Source of the DNA: an uncultured bacterium
Lineage (GTDB): Bacteria; Patescibacteriota; Gracilibacteria; Absconditabacterales; Absconditicoccaceae
Assembly: GCA_947169045.1 (NCBI GenBank)
Contig: CAMVOC010000004.1
Span: forward strand, 27,328-91,327
DNA: 64,000 bases
Direction: 5' to 3'
Under the pieces are notes generated by a model, which saw nothing but the letters and a program-made list of their open reading frames with translations, did not search any database and was not told where the DNA came from. Shown here one piece after another: positions 1 to 9,989 of this stretch. The translations under genes were made by a program, and so were the position numbers. Position 1 is the first letter of the stretch. Every line of letters starts with the position of its first letter.

Positions 1-321
1 AGTCCCGAATTTATTCTCAATTTTTTTAAGATAAATTTCCAGAAATGTAATAAAAGGCCTTCCATCTTGATCAAACGGCTTATTGTCGAGAATATCTTGC
101 GCTTTTACGCAGAAAAAAATTTCCATATCGTTTTTAAACTCTGCAAAAATCGTTTTGTACATTTCAGGGGAAAACCCAGGAATCAACGCAGAAATTTTAC
201 TTTGATCAATCAAATTCCCTGTAATCTCAAAATAGAGCTTATCACAAGCGGAAAGCTTAGCTTGAATCTGTTGTTGAAGGTGTTGTATGTAAGCAGCTGG
301 ACGAAATCAATTGGATTGCAT
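1..321 (-). CDS. DUF1846 (UPF0371) family protein, N-terminal part
   Basis: The gene runs off the left edge; 107 residues are visible, starting at the ATG at 321. Residue 5 is an in-frame TGA read as Gly. The visible part follows the DUF1846 pattern as I remember it: an F..Y......I motif, then DKLYFE (family DKLYLEFGGK), then IPGFSPE (family VLPGF.P), then FFCVKAQDI and a DNKPFDQDG stretch. Family members are cytosolic proteins of about 500 residues whose biochemical role is not settled. The family assignment rests on remembered consensus. The gene is divergent from gatB. Confidence 0.62.
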
Positions 322-372
322 AAAAAATATGTGCTGGGAAGATAAAGATTTTTTTAATAGCTTAGTATAAGC

Positions 373-411
373 AAAAAAAGGCTGACTGTCAAATTTTACC
401 AGCTTTTTTTT
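373..411. terminator. A/T-tract hairpin between divergent genes
   Basis: The arms 373-384 and 400-411 form a 12-bp stem with one G-U pair. It has an A-run on the left and a T-run on the right, so it could terminate in either direction. No gene clearly needs it because the flanking genes are divergent. The stem uses a variant of the dispersed AAAAAGCTGA motif. Confidence 0.4.
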
Positions 412-522
412 CATGAAAAAACTTTTTACCTACCTCTAGCACGAAAAATATAGCATGAATTACTTGAACTTAAGGCTTTAAACCGAGGGAAATCTCTTAT
501 TTTTAGGAAAAAACGTTTTCAG

Positions 523-550
523 TTGCAATTTCCCTGTAAAACACTATCTT
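523..550 (+). promoter_or_regulatory. Putative gatB promoter
   Basis: TTGCAA (523-528) and TATCTT (545-550) are 16 bp apart. Transcription would start near 557, about 30 nt before gatB. The -10 is imperfect. Confidence 0.45.
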
Positions 551-585
551 TTCCCCGAAGTCTTTAACTTTTGAAAAAAAAGAAA

Positions 586-2034
586 ATGCTGATTACGATT
601 GGCCTAGAAATCCACCTTAAACTCAATACCTCTTCTAAAATTTTTTGTCGTTGTCGTAATGACCAAAGTCTAGATCTTAAGCCAAATACCAATATTTGTC
701 CGATTTGTACTGGGCAACCTGGTGCATTACCATTACTCAGTCAAGAATGTGTAGAGAAAGCAATCCAATTTTGAAAAATTTTTAACGCAGAAATCGCAGA
801 AATTAGCAGTTTTGATAGGAAAAATTACTTTTATCCTGATTTGCCAATGGGATTTCAGATTACGCAGTTTTTTCATCCCATCATCAGAAATGGAAAGCTG
901 AAGTATCGAACGGATAATTTTGAAACCCAAAATACTGCCCAGATTCACGAAGCACATCTCGAATGTGATACGGCGAAAATGATTCACCAAGAGAAAATGA
1001 CGCTAATAGACTTCAATCGTGCAGGGACTCCGTTGCTGGAAATCGTTACAGAACCGACATTTTCATCAGCAGAGCAAGCGGTAGAATTTGCTAAAGAAAT
1101 TCAAAGAGTGGCTCGCCGAAACCATCTTTCCGATGCAGATATGGAAAAGGGTCAGATGAGAATTGACGTAAACCTTTCTCTCAGAAAAAATGAAAACGAT
1201 CCCCTCGGAACCAGAACCGAAATGAAAAATATCAACACGTTCAATGCGATGAAAAGAGCGATTCAACACGAAACTGAGAGGCAAACAGCAATTCTTGAAT
1301 CAGGAGGAACAGTCAATCAAGAGACCAGGAAACGAGACGATATGAAAGGGGAAAGTCTCCTCATGAGAAGCAAGGAAGATGCCCTGGATTATCGCTATTT
1401 CCCAGAGCCAGATCTGCCAGCATTCACGGCTAGTGCAACTACTACTCACCAAGAGACAGCCTCCAACCAGGAATCTTCCTTAAACTCAGAGATACAAACG
1501 AGTTTTGACTACATTCGTACGTGCAAACAAGAGTTTGGATTCTCCAAAGAATATATCAATACATTGCTAAATGATAAAGCGCTTTTTGACTCCTTTTTTC
1601 AGCTTGTGGATGAAGGGTTTGCTCCAAAAAATATTGCCAAGCGAATTGCCGGACCGCTGATGAAAAGCAAAATTTCAACGGAGATCTTCCTTACAAACTA
1701 TGCTACGTTGTTTAGAGATTTTCTGACAAAAGAAAAAGAAGGCTGACTAACAGATAATCAATTGAAACTCCTATTCGACGAACTCCTTGCAACCGGAGAT
1801 CCACTCGAAGAAATCATCAAAAGAAAAGGCTTCGATACCCCAGCGATGGACACAGAAACCTTAGAAAAGATAATTGAAGAAGTACTTACACAAAATCCTA
1901 TTCAAGTTCAGCAGTTTAAAGACGGAAAAGAAGCTTTAATGGGATTTTTTATTGGTCAAATTATGAGAAAAACCTGAGGTTCATCTGATCCTCAAACAAT
2001 AAAAAACCTCATCTTAAATAAGATGAGGCTCTAA
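586..2034 (+). CDS. gatB: Aspartyl/glutamyl-tRNA(Asn/Gln) amidotransferase subunit B
   Basis: GatB is the tRNA-binding and kinase subunit of GatCAB, which converts Glu-tRNA(Gln) and Asp-tRNA(Asn) to Gln-tRNA and Asn-tRNA in the cytosol. The 482 residues show IGLEIH at the N terminus, [16 protein letters not shown], the [12 protein letters not shown] segment, [19 protein letters not shown], and a C-terminal YqeY-like domain ending [10 protein letters not shown]. Length matches the family (about 475). Three in-frame TGA codons (772, 1744, 1975) fall at glycines. CGA at 1333 gives TRKWD, matching the conserved TR.WD. ATG 586 is chosen; an in-frame TTG at 571 would add five residues. No Shine-Dalgarno site is visible. 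GatA and GatC are not in the window. Confidence 0.93.
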
Positions 2035-2162
2035 ATTAGACATTTATAAGTTGGACAACCAACTTATTGGCATAAAAAGAGAAAATGATGCATTCGTGGC
2101 ATTGCAGCATAAAAAGAGGAAGATTAGAAGATAAGTACACCATGAATGCACCATACATCGTA
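1995..2162 (-). ncRNA. Candidate small RNA antisense to the gatB 3' end
   Basis: A minus-strand promoter at 2169-2198 and a minus-strand intrinsic terminator (stem 2007-2016/2019-2028, T-run 2001-2006) bound a unit of about 165 nt. It includes a perfect 9-bp hairpin at 2045-2066 and overlaps the last codons of gatB in antisense. A 41-codon ATG ORF starts within about 10 nt of the predicted transcription start and ends just before the terminator, so a leaderless small protein is an alternative. I do not recognise 6S, tmRNA, SRP or RNase P signatures. Confidence 0.42.
2007..2028 (-). terminator. Intrinsic terminator, minus strand, overlapping gatB end
   Basis: A perfect 10-bp stem (2007-2016 with 2019-2028) has a 2-nt spacer and a T-run on the minus-strand side (2001-2006). 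There is no T-run on the plus side, so it serves leftward transcription. Confidence 0.7.
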
Positions 2163-2168
2163 TACTAC

Positions 2169-2198
2169 ATTATATACTCAAAAAATGTAAAAAGTCAA
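2169..2198 (-). promoter_or_regulatory. Minus-strand promoter TTGACT/TATAAT
   Basis: Read on the minus strand, TTGACT (2198-2193) and TATAAT (2174-2169) are 18 bp apart. It points left toward the small unit ending at the terminator near 2007. Confidence 0.6.
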
Positions 2199-2251
2199 GA
2201 GAAAATTACAGTAGGTGTGCATTGGTATTTATTGTTATTGTTACCAAAAAG

Positions 2252-3289
2252 ATGTTCTTTGTTACAAGCGTAGTCATAGGGTTAATAATTCTTACATGGT
2301 TTTGGTGTTCGCCTGAGGGGTGGTTCGCAGAATTAGCACTCAGTTTTTTACCTTATATTATGGTTCTGCTAGGGATTGTATGTGTTTTGATGGTACTACG
2401 TACGTATGGACTTATATTTTTCCCTCGAGGGAAAAAGAAGTATCGATTGCTGTTTGTGATTGCCATCTTGCGAAGTGGGATTTTATGAGGTTTTATGCTC
2501 TCGAAGTTCTTAAAAGTATATAAAAATCCCGTAGCGAGTTTCTCTCCCCAAGAGATAATAGGAGTAGTAGATAATGTGCTTGCTTGACCAGAGGACAAAG
2601 AAACACTCACCGTGTACTATGCTAATATCTTTTACCAGAACTACAATTTTTTCGCAATTCAGCAGGAAATTCAGGCTCTAGATCCAGATATTGTTGCTTT
2701 GGTTGAATATTCAGATGAACACACGGTACTAAATAGCTTTTTTAAAGAGAGATATCCCTATGTAAACGCGACTTCTCGATCAAATATTCATGCAGGGAAT
2801 GTAATTTTCAGTAAATATCCTGTAGAAAATCTAATGGACAAATATCCCATCGAAGTAGGGAAATGGAGATACAATTACCTCAAAATTAACGCCAACATCC
2901 CACTATACTTCTATTTAGTGCATACCTCAGCTCCTGTTTCTTTTGAGAATTTTAACATGAGGAACGACCAACTTCAGAGACTTTCACAAGATTTTCTTAC
3001 ACAAGCAGCAGACAGAAAAGCTGAAGATAATGTGCTGATGGTAGGGGATTTCAACGTTTCTCCGCGATCCACGTATTACACCCAATTTACGCAAAGTCTA
3101 AGCCCATGGGTACACAACGCATTTACAGGCAGATCGCCAGCATTTACTCGATGCATGGAGAAATGGAATAAAATTTGCTCACATATCGATCATCTCTTTT
3201 TATCTGAGGAATTAGAGCTTACAAACTTAGAAACGAGAAAATTAAACGGTTCGGACCACAAAGCACTCTGGTTTACCGTGCAAAAATAA
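2252..3289 (+). CDS. Membrane-anchored endonuclease/exonuclease/phosphatase (EEP) family protein
   Basis: The protein has 345 residues, with two or three hydrophobic N-terminal segments (about residues 3-20, 30-50 and 65-80) followed by an EEP fold. Visible EEP features are a DPDIVALVEYS motif with the metal-binding Glu, the GNVIFSKYPV segment, VHTSAP, VGDFNVSPRS (Asp and Asn of the active site), and a C-terminal SDHKALWF with the catalytic His. Two TGA codons (2486 and near 2588) fall in the linker. The domain would sit at the membrane and cleave phosphodiester or phosphomonoester bonds; the substrate cannot be read from sequence. ATG 2252 is chosen over the in-frame TTG at 2222. The gene ends head-to-head with dus, with no gap. 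Confidence 0.85.
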
Positions 3290-4267
3290 CTACAAAAATT
3301 TACAAATTTCCGCTTTCATTTGATCATAATCAGAAATAGAAAGCAGACTGTTTTTCCATTCTCTTGATCCAGGAATGCCTTTTACATAAGCAAAGAGAAA
3401 CTTTCTGAATTCTACGAGACGATGTCTTAGTCGATCAGCTTTTTCTTCTTCTCCAGAAAAATGCATACGAGAGGAAGGGGTAAGATGAAGCTCCAAATGC
3501 TTTAAAATAACCTCCAATTTTTCTGCGTTAGACGGCTGATGAGGAGTAAAAATCCAAGGATTACCAATCGCAGCTTGTCCAATCATCACCCCATCTAATC
3601 CGTAGCGCTCCTGATACTCAATAGCTTGATTATAACTGGTAATACCTCCATTTCAAAACACTAAACACGCGGGATTAAGTAACCTTTGCTTCGTTTGCTG
3701 AATAAACTTCCAATTTGCCTCTCCTCCATACAACTGTTTCAAGGTCCTTCCATGGATAGAGATACTGGAACAATATTGACTCGCTTCAATCAAGAATTCC
3801 TGTTGAGCAGGGAGATCTTCGTCATTAAGTCCAGCTCTTGCTTTGATCGAGAAGGGGAGGCGTTGGAGAGATGCAGAGAGATGCTTGATGATTGTCAGCG
3901 TTTTTTTCTTATTTTTCATGAGTTCGCTTCATCAGCCACATTTCATCACGGCATTCGAAGGGCATCCCGTATTTAATTCAATCCCAGAAAAGAGATTTCC
4001 ATAGGTATGTTCAATGCTTACTGCCGCTTTAATCAGCGTTTCCTCATTCCCTCAAAAAATTTGGGCAATGGGCTGTTGCTCCGGCGTTGTCTCTAGATGT
4101 TCAGCGACTTTTGCAGGGTTGATGAGGAAACCGTCAACATTCATAAATTCCGTCCAAAGTTTCAAGGTATCGCCTGGCTTTCCATATTGCTGAAAAACTT
4201 CTCGCGTAATCTGACGAGTCGCCATTGTAGTAATCCCATCCATAGGTGCAAAACAAAGTGTTGCCAT
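3290..4267 (-). CDS. tRNA-dihydrouridine synthase (Dus family)
   Basis: An FMN-dependent enzyme that reduces uridine to dihydrouridine in tRNA. The 325 residues begin ATLCFAPMDGITT (family LAPM.G.T) and contain LNTGCPSNAV with the catalytic Cys, then a three-Gly stretch (two from TGA), SIKARAGLN, SIHGRTLKQLYGGEA, NGGI and GVMIGQAAIGNPWIF. Reading TGA as Gly restores every break. The start ATG lies 5 bp after the gpmI stop, so the two genes form an operon. Its TAG (read from CTA at 3290-3292) abuts the TAA of the EEP gene. The exact Dus subfamily is not resolved. Confidence 0.9.
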
Positions 4268-4272
4268 CAGTA

Positions 4273-5814
4273 TTAATCACTAAGAGTTAATCTTTGCCCC
4301 GTCATTTCCTCTGGTGTTTTAATGCCAAACATGCACAAAACCGTTGGAGCAAAATCAGACAATTCACCTTCTTTCTTAATCTCGGCTTGCACTTCTCATT
4401 TCTTCACCCACCAAAAAGGCACTAAATTCGTCGTATGAGCCGTTTTTGGAGCTTCAGGAGTACCCATTTCTTCACAGTTTCCATGATCCGCAGTAATCAA
4501 CAAATCCACATCAAAAGCCTTACTAAGTTCCAATAATTGACGCAAAATATCGTCCAATTTTACAACCATGCGTTTGCAGGCTTCCATATTTCAGGTATGA
4601 CCTACCATATCTCCATTGGCAAAATTAACAACAAAAAAGTCAAAATGCTGAATACGTTCACGGAGTGCATCCATAATTTCCTGGGCTGACATTTCAGGAT
4701 CAAGGTCAAAAGTCGCTACTTTATGCGAAGGAATCAAAAGATTTTCTTGTCCGTCATAGAGAGTCTCTTTCTCTGCATTAAAAAATTTCGTTACATGAGC
4801 AAATTTCTCTGTTTCTGCCAGGTGAAATTGTCTTAATTCATTGAGAGAAAGCACTTCTGATAAGGTATTTTGTACGTTTCTTGGAGCTAAAAACGTTGGT
4901 CAATCATACTCCGAAAAATATTGTGCCATCGTAGCTAAATACACGTTATGAAGCGGTTTAATCATGAGAGAACCGTCCCGTTTTTCAAATAATGCAGCTT
5001 TTGTCTCATCTCTAGAGACTTCCAAAGCCTGAGTAAATTGCCTTGCTCTATCTGTGCGATAATTAAAATGGAAAACCGCATCTCCATCGTCGATTCCTTC
5101 CCCCTCTACAAAACTTACCGGCGGGATAAATTCATCAAATTTCCCAAGCTCATATTGCTTTTTCAAATATTCTGCCGGAGTATCACTGGTTTGTGTCTGC
5201 TGAAAAACGATTTCGTCATAAGCTTGTTGCACCCTATCTCGGTTATTATCTCTATCCATCCCAAAATATCTTCCTCCAAGACTAGCAATTTTTACATGAG
5301 GAAAATCAGATAAAAAAGCTGAAAACGCTTCCATGAGTGCATATGCTGAATCAGGAGCTAAATCCCTTCCATCAGTGAATAAATGCAAAAACGTAGGAAT
5401 ATCGCTTGGAATAATCTTAATCAATTCCTCCAAATGATGTAATGTACTATGAATTCCGCCAGGTCAAAACAGCCCTATCAAATGAAGTTTGGAATGGTGT
5501 GTTCTCACATGCTCAATTCCATCCGTAAAGGCAGTCAGCTTTTCAAACTGTTTTGTAGCAAATAATTCATCAATCGCAACCATAGGTTGTAAGAGGATTC
5601 TTCAAGTCCCCAACGTCATATGTCCAACTTCAGAATTCCCCATTTGCCCATCAGGTAATCCCACAGCACGACCAGAAGCTTTAATTTGCCCATAAGGCTG
5701 AGAAAAGAGGAAATCTATGGTAGGGGTAGGAGAAGCTTGAAGAATGGCATTCTCTTCCGGAGTTTTGAAATTAAGTCCAAATCAATCAAGGACAATGAGC
5801 GCGATTTTTTTCAT
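4273..5814 (-). CDS. gpmI: 2,3-bisphosphoglycerate-independent phosphoglycerate mutase
   Basis: Interconverts 3- and 2-phosphoglycerate in glycolysis, as a metal-dependent enzyme of the alkaline phosphatase superfamily. At 513 residues it matches the family length. It starts [12 protein letters not shown] (first TGA at the second-last Gly) and has [15 protein letters not shown] with the nucleophile Ser, [45 protein letters not shown] and [10 protein letters not shown]. It is the first gene of a gpmI-dus operon. One copy of the 52-bp direct repeat (5849-5900) lies 35 bp upstream, in what should be its leader or promoter region. Confidence 0.96.
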
Positions 5815-5848
5815 AAGCAAGATAAGATTTCAGACAAGGATTGACCTT

Positions 5849-5900
5849 GTATAAAGATAAAACAGAAATAAATATACAAAAATCAACGAGGTTTGCAACA
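5849..5900. repeat. 52-bp direct repeat, left copy
   Basis: Matches 7089-7140 at 50 of 52 positions in the same orientation. The two copies bracket the S66 peptidase gene. Similarity stops abruptly on both sides of each copy. Confidence 0.9.
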
Positions 5901-5934
5901 AAATTGCACAATTTGTAGTATAATAAATTTATAT

Positions 5935-6975
5935 CTACAGACATGCGACCTCTAAAAACGAGATTTTTTGCTGATCACAATCAATTTCTGTGTCACATCA
6001 CAGAGGTAATACATGCACAGGATCTGTATGTCAAAAGTCCATATTAGTAATAATCGGCAAATGAGAAAGTCACAATTCACCATTAATGACTTTATCTAAA
6101 GCTTCTTCATAAGATATTTGCTCTCAAGTAGAATAATTTAGCTGAGACCTTCACAATAAGATTCATGAAAGGACACGAATGATTCATTGAGATCATAAAT
6201 TTCTTATAATTCTTTCGAATGTAATGAGAGGCATCTTTTCTTCAGAAGTCTCTATGCATAAGATTTTTCATTTCCAATCATCCAAATTAGGCCAAATAGA
6301 AGTCCCTTGTAAAAAAGGAAAGACATCTATACATCCTCAAATAAGCTTTCAAACGTGAACTCCCTTTCATTGTATCCATTTCCATCACGACGTTTTTTGC
6401 GTTGCCCTACGCTTTAATTGATTCCCGGGATTGTCTCGGGATAAAAACTCATTAGTCCAGCCTCCAGAATTTGGCAAAAATTCTAAGTGATTATGAGATT
6501 CAAATAACATCTTCTTAACCGATGTAATCATATAATCAAACATTCATCCATTTTCGGCGAATCAAGCCATAATTGATGGTCAATAAAAAGAGAGAAGTCA
6601 CACTTTTTGACAAATAAAATGCGTTATCGTAGAATCAGAGAATCACATGAATATTTTAGGATTTTCTCTAATAACATTAAAATCAATATAAGGTAAAATT
6701 CTAATACTTTCTTCTCATCAAATGGTAGAAAAAATAGCTTTTACCTCAGGATTTTTAAAAGCAGACATCAAATCTTCAGCTCTTGCTTCTGGGTGAGTAT
6801 AAACTCGTTCAGGAGACTGCAAGGTGTACTTTCATTCAAGCACATGAACACCAAATTCTTCTTCAAGTTGTTTTTTTCAAATAAGATATCTATCGGGACA
6901 AGCTCATGGTCATCACCAAGATAAAGAAAGAGTCATTACGGTATCTCACGGACGAAGGCGATTAGGTTTTATCAT
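5935..6975 (-). CDS. S66 family serine peptidase (LD-carboxypeptidase / MccF-like)
   Basis: The gene is invisible under the standard code because it carries many in-frame TGA codons; read with UGA=Gly it is one 346-residue protein. It shows RLRPGDTV near the N terminus, the DLMSAFKNPEVKAIFS segment, then GFSDST with the nucleophile Ser (family GYSDxT), YGPS, an IETSEE segment with the candidate catalytic Glu, and FGHTDP with the catalytic His. The family trims LD-peptide bonds in murein peptides or, as MccF, inactivates microcin C-type peptide-nucleotides. Either role is possible here. It stands alone between two direct repeats, and TGA supplies most of its glycines, unlike its neighbours. 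Confidence 0.85.
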
Positions 6976-7088
6976 TGTACAATACTTTTAATGTAATTAA
7001 ATCTTTTAATTCAATTTTTATTTCATCAAAATCACGCATATAATTCCATTATCTTCTTGTGTTTTACAGTAGGACTAGTTAATTCCAA

Positions 7089-7140
7089 GTATAAAGATAA
7101 AACAGAAATAAATATACGAAAATCAACGAGGTTTACAACA
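7089..7140. repeat. 52-bp direct repeat, right copy
   Basis: Second copy of the repeat at 5849-5900 (two mismatches). It lies between the 3' end of the TerC gene and the S66 peptidase start. The arrangement looks like a target or segment duplication caused by arrival of the S66 gene. Confidence 0.9.
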
Positions 7141-7163
7141 CATTCACCATGGCAAACGAACAC

Positions 7164-8123
7164 TTATTCCTTATCCTTCCACAAAGAAACTCCAATTCCA
7201 ATCGAAATTCCTCCAACAATTACAGCAAGACTCACTAAACTCGAAAGATGAATATCGACAACGCCTAGTAGCATCTTTACCCCGATAAAAAAGAGGATTC
7301 CAATCACTGCATAACTGAGATATTGAAATTTATTTCCCATCGCCTCAAGCACAAAATACAGCGCACGAAGCCCCAAAATCGCGAAAATATTTGATGAAAA
7401 AACGATAAACGTATCCTGTGAAATAGACAAAATAGCAGGGATAGAGTCAAAAGCAAACAAGATATCAGACAGCTCAATTGTTAATAAACAGAGAAATAAA
7501 GCTGAAGCATATCGTTTCCCATTCTCTTTAATAAAGAAATGATGTCACTCAATCTTTGCATGAACAGGGATGATTCTCTTGATAAATTGAGAAATTTTCG
7601 TTTGAGAGTAATCATACTCTTTCTGATCAAGAGGAGAATTGCCAGGTTCTTTCGATTCTTTTTTGTTTTTAATCTCTTCTATCAGCATTTTTATTGCTGT
7701 TACCCATACAATAATTCCAAAGACCGCAAGTACCCAAGTTCAGAGCCCTAACAGTGCAGTTCCAAGAGAAATAAAAAGCAGTCTCAACACAATCGCACCT
7801 AAAATTCCAAAGTACAATACTCTATGACGGTACTTCTCCGGAATACGAAAGGAAGTAAAAATCGCAATCATGACGAAGAGATTGTCGACAGAAAGTGATT
7901 TTTCGAGTAAATATCCACTAAAATAATCCATTGTATCTCCAGCTCCTCTAAACCATCGTATCACTCCACCAAATAACGTCGCGATAATCACCCAAAACAG
8001 CGTTTCCAGGAGTGCAGATTTAATAGAGACTACGGTATCTTTTGTATGTTGATAAAAATCTCGCCCCATTGAAGTGATGAGGAAAACTGCAAAAATACCA
8101 TAGAGGAGGAGTTGAGAATCCAT
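7164..8123 (-). CDS. TerC/Alx family integral membrane protein
   Basis: The 319 residues include seven to nine hydrophobic segments. The family signature is clear: FSGYLLEKSLSVDNLFVMI near residues 65-85, FRIPEKYRHRVLYFGILGA, and SDILFAFDSIPAILSIS in the second half, with acidic residues in membrane segments. Family members are implicated in metal (Mn, tellurite) resistance and metal loading of exported enzymes. Two TGA codons (7740 and near 7539) fall at Gly. The substrate cannot be told from sequence. It is transcribed away from the small secreted protein gene at 8257. Confidence 0.92.
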
Positions 8124-8256
8124 AAAAGAGAAATAAAAAAATAAAGCGACTCAATTTGTACAGTTTCAAGGACGCTTTTCAAGTTTAATGTTATTTTAAG
8201 GTTGCTAAGTAAACTACAGTGATAGTTATGATGTTTTTACATCCTTATCTTATATC

Positions 8257-8691
8257 ATGAAAACAAAAGAAACAGTATTGAGCTTTTGAATGCTAGCAGT
8301 GGGAGCTGGTGTTGTTACGCTAACGTTACCGATTTCCGAGGTAAGAGCGATAAGAAAGACCTCTGATAGCTCTTGTTTGACTGCAGTCCTCTCATCAACG
8401 AAAGGGCAGGGAATTGCTCTTGCGGAGGGGAAAATTTCTCAAGAACTGTACGAAGAAATGAAAATAAAGTATGGAAGTGGAGAATTAGGATATCCAAAAA
8501 AATTGCAAAAGAATGATCATCTCATTAGAGAGAAAAAAGAGCTCACAGAAGAGCAAAAAGCTGAAATCCAAATCCAGCACAAAGAAAAACTCGCTCAAGA
8601 AGTAGCTGAAGGAAAAATTACTCAAAAACAGTATCGTAAAATGCTGAAAAATCTTGAAAGGTTTACCTTTCCTATGATGCAGAAAAAGTAA
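8257..8691 (+). CDS. Small secreted protein, unknown function
   Basis: The 144 residues start with a signal peptide (about residues 1-31, hydrophobic core FGMLAVGAGVVTLTL, ending EVRA). One TGA inside the signal region encodes Gly. The mature part is charged and helical, with two related segments, LAEGKISQELYEEM and VAEGKITQKQYRKML, each preceded by a Lys/Glu-rich helix. No cysteine pattern or enzyme motif is visible beyond one Cys near residue 43. I do not recognise the family. Confidence 0.72.
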
Positions 8692-8801
8692 CAAGATAGG
8701 TGAGATAAGACATAATGTGTAGGTGTATATAAAAATTGCTTGATTTTTAAAAAAATATTATTATCGGTAAAAACATATGTATTATTACATTTCCATATCT
8801 A

Positions 8802-9011
8802 ATGGTTATGGCAGGATTATGAATTTTTGTGGAGATTAAAGAAGAAACTAACGAAGAAGTAGGTAGAGTTCTTGCAACTAGATGTACATACTGTGGAAAC
8901 AAATGTAGAGCGTGTGCATGATGCAAGTGACCAGAATCTTTTGAGAAAAAAATGAAAGAGACATTACCTAGCCTTAGCCAGCTCCCTTTTTTATTGAATT
9001 ACGAATTATAA
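8802..9011 (+). CDS. Cys-rich 69-residue precursor-like peptide
   Basis: This short ORF needs three TGA=Gly codons. It has a hydrophobic start, a leader-like part with IFVEIKEETNEEV, a core rich in cysteine (C..C...C..C..C, near residues 28-41), and a PESF tail. The leader and the PESF tail resemble the peptide at 55308, and both genes sit directly upstream of C39-like peptidases. The likely role is a secreted or modified peptide (RiPP-like or bacteriocin-like) processed by the neighbouring peptidase. A small zinc-ribbon protein is the alternative. An ATG at 8808 is also possible. The gap to the next gene is 6 bp. Confidence 0.6.
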
Positions 9012-9017
9012 TCGATT

Positions 9018-9776
9018 ATGCTAAGAAACGACCAACACCCCCAATATTTTTTACCAGAAGCCATAGGAGGGTATTGCTCTATTACTTGTTGTATGGGGAT
9101 TTTAAACTACTTTTGGTGAACTTCATTTAATGGTCAAAATACCTGGCAAATGATGAACCTTTTTAAAGAATGACAATATTCTTGAGAGGAAATGCTAGAT
9201 TTGCCAGAGATCGCTTGTAAATTAGACCAGTTATGATTCAAGATTACTTATTATATTTCTTACGATAAAGAATCTCATCTTAACTATGTAGATAATCCAG
9301 AAAATGTTATATTTGATTGGTATCCAAAAAAATATCATAAATTTATAAAAAGATGAGAAAATTGATTGTATTGGGATGCTTGAAGTGCAATTTGTAGCCT
9401 AGTTGACACGACTTTTGATAAAAAAATAATAGAAAGTTTAACGATTGACTCTGAATATAATGCAAATATCACAGAAACCATTAAAAATGAACAAAGGGAT
9501 TGAGTACTTTTTCTTGTCTGATTAGATTATTACTCACTTCATAATGAAGAGCCTATAGAATGACTACCGTGATGACACGTTGTATTAGTATCCAAAATCG
9601 AGAATAATAAGGTCGTAGTCTTTGATCCAGGACCTCCATTAATGCAAAGTCGAGATATACCTGTAGAAAAGTTCATGGAATCTGTAAATGATTTTTGAAA
9701 TCATTATGCTTTTATGAAAATAACTGATAAACATGGAGGAGATTCGTCTAAATGAGATGATAAGACGGTACATTAG
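9018..9776 (+). CDS. C39-like papain-fold cysteine peptidase
   Basis: Open only when TGA is Gly (about 14 TGA codons); 252 residues. The catalytic Cys lies in GGYCSITCCMGILNYFW (about residues 17-33), the His in GGHVVLVSK (about 190) and the Asp in VVFDPG (about 204), the layout of Peptidase_C39-type enzymes. Homologues at 55571 and 56308 share all three blocks. There is no membrane or ABC-transporter part, so it is a stand-alone peptidase. It follows the Cys-rich peptide by 6 bp, suggesting it cleaves that peptide. It ends about 120 bp before tRNA-Thr. Confidence 0.78.
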
Positions 9777-9894
9777 AGGGAATAATTTGAATATTTTTGT
9801 TGAATCAAAAAGACTGAAATTTCCAACTTTCCTCAAAAATATTTTCCCTTGAAAACATTTCAAAAATTCCTATAACAGAGCCGTCAACATAGAT

Positions 9895-9967
9895 GCCAGC
9901 TTAGCTCAGTTGGTAGAGCGTCTCACTCGTAACGAGAAGGCCGCCAGTTCAATCCTGGCAGCTGGCT
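9895..9967 (+). tRNA. tRNA-Thr (anticodon CGT)
   Basis: The acceptor stem GCCAGCT pairs with AGCTGGC; D arm, anticodon loop CTCGTAA and T arm with GTTCAATC are all in place. The anticodon CGT reads ACG. One A-C mismatch closes the anticodon stem. CCA is not encoded. Confidence 0.93.
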
Positions 9968-9989
9968 AATCTTTTCAAAACATCTTCGA

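Noticed and set aside
571..2034. gatB (and most other genes) as frameshifted pseudogenes or split ORFs
   Set aside because: Every break is a TGA in an otherwise intact frame and sits at a conserved Gly. TAA and TAG never interrupt these genes, so recoding explains it.
2085..2273. 62-codon plus-strand ORF upstream of the EEP gene
   Set aside because: It overlaps the minus-strand promoter and small unit and has no protein-like features.
5849..7140. Insertion sequence or composite transposon
   Set aside because: There is no transposase or terminal inverted repeat; the direct repeats flank a peptidase gene only.
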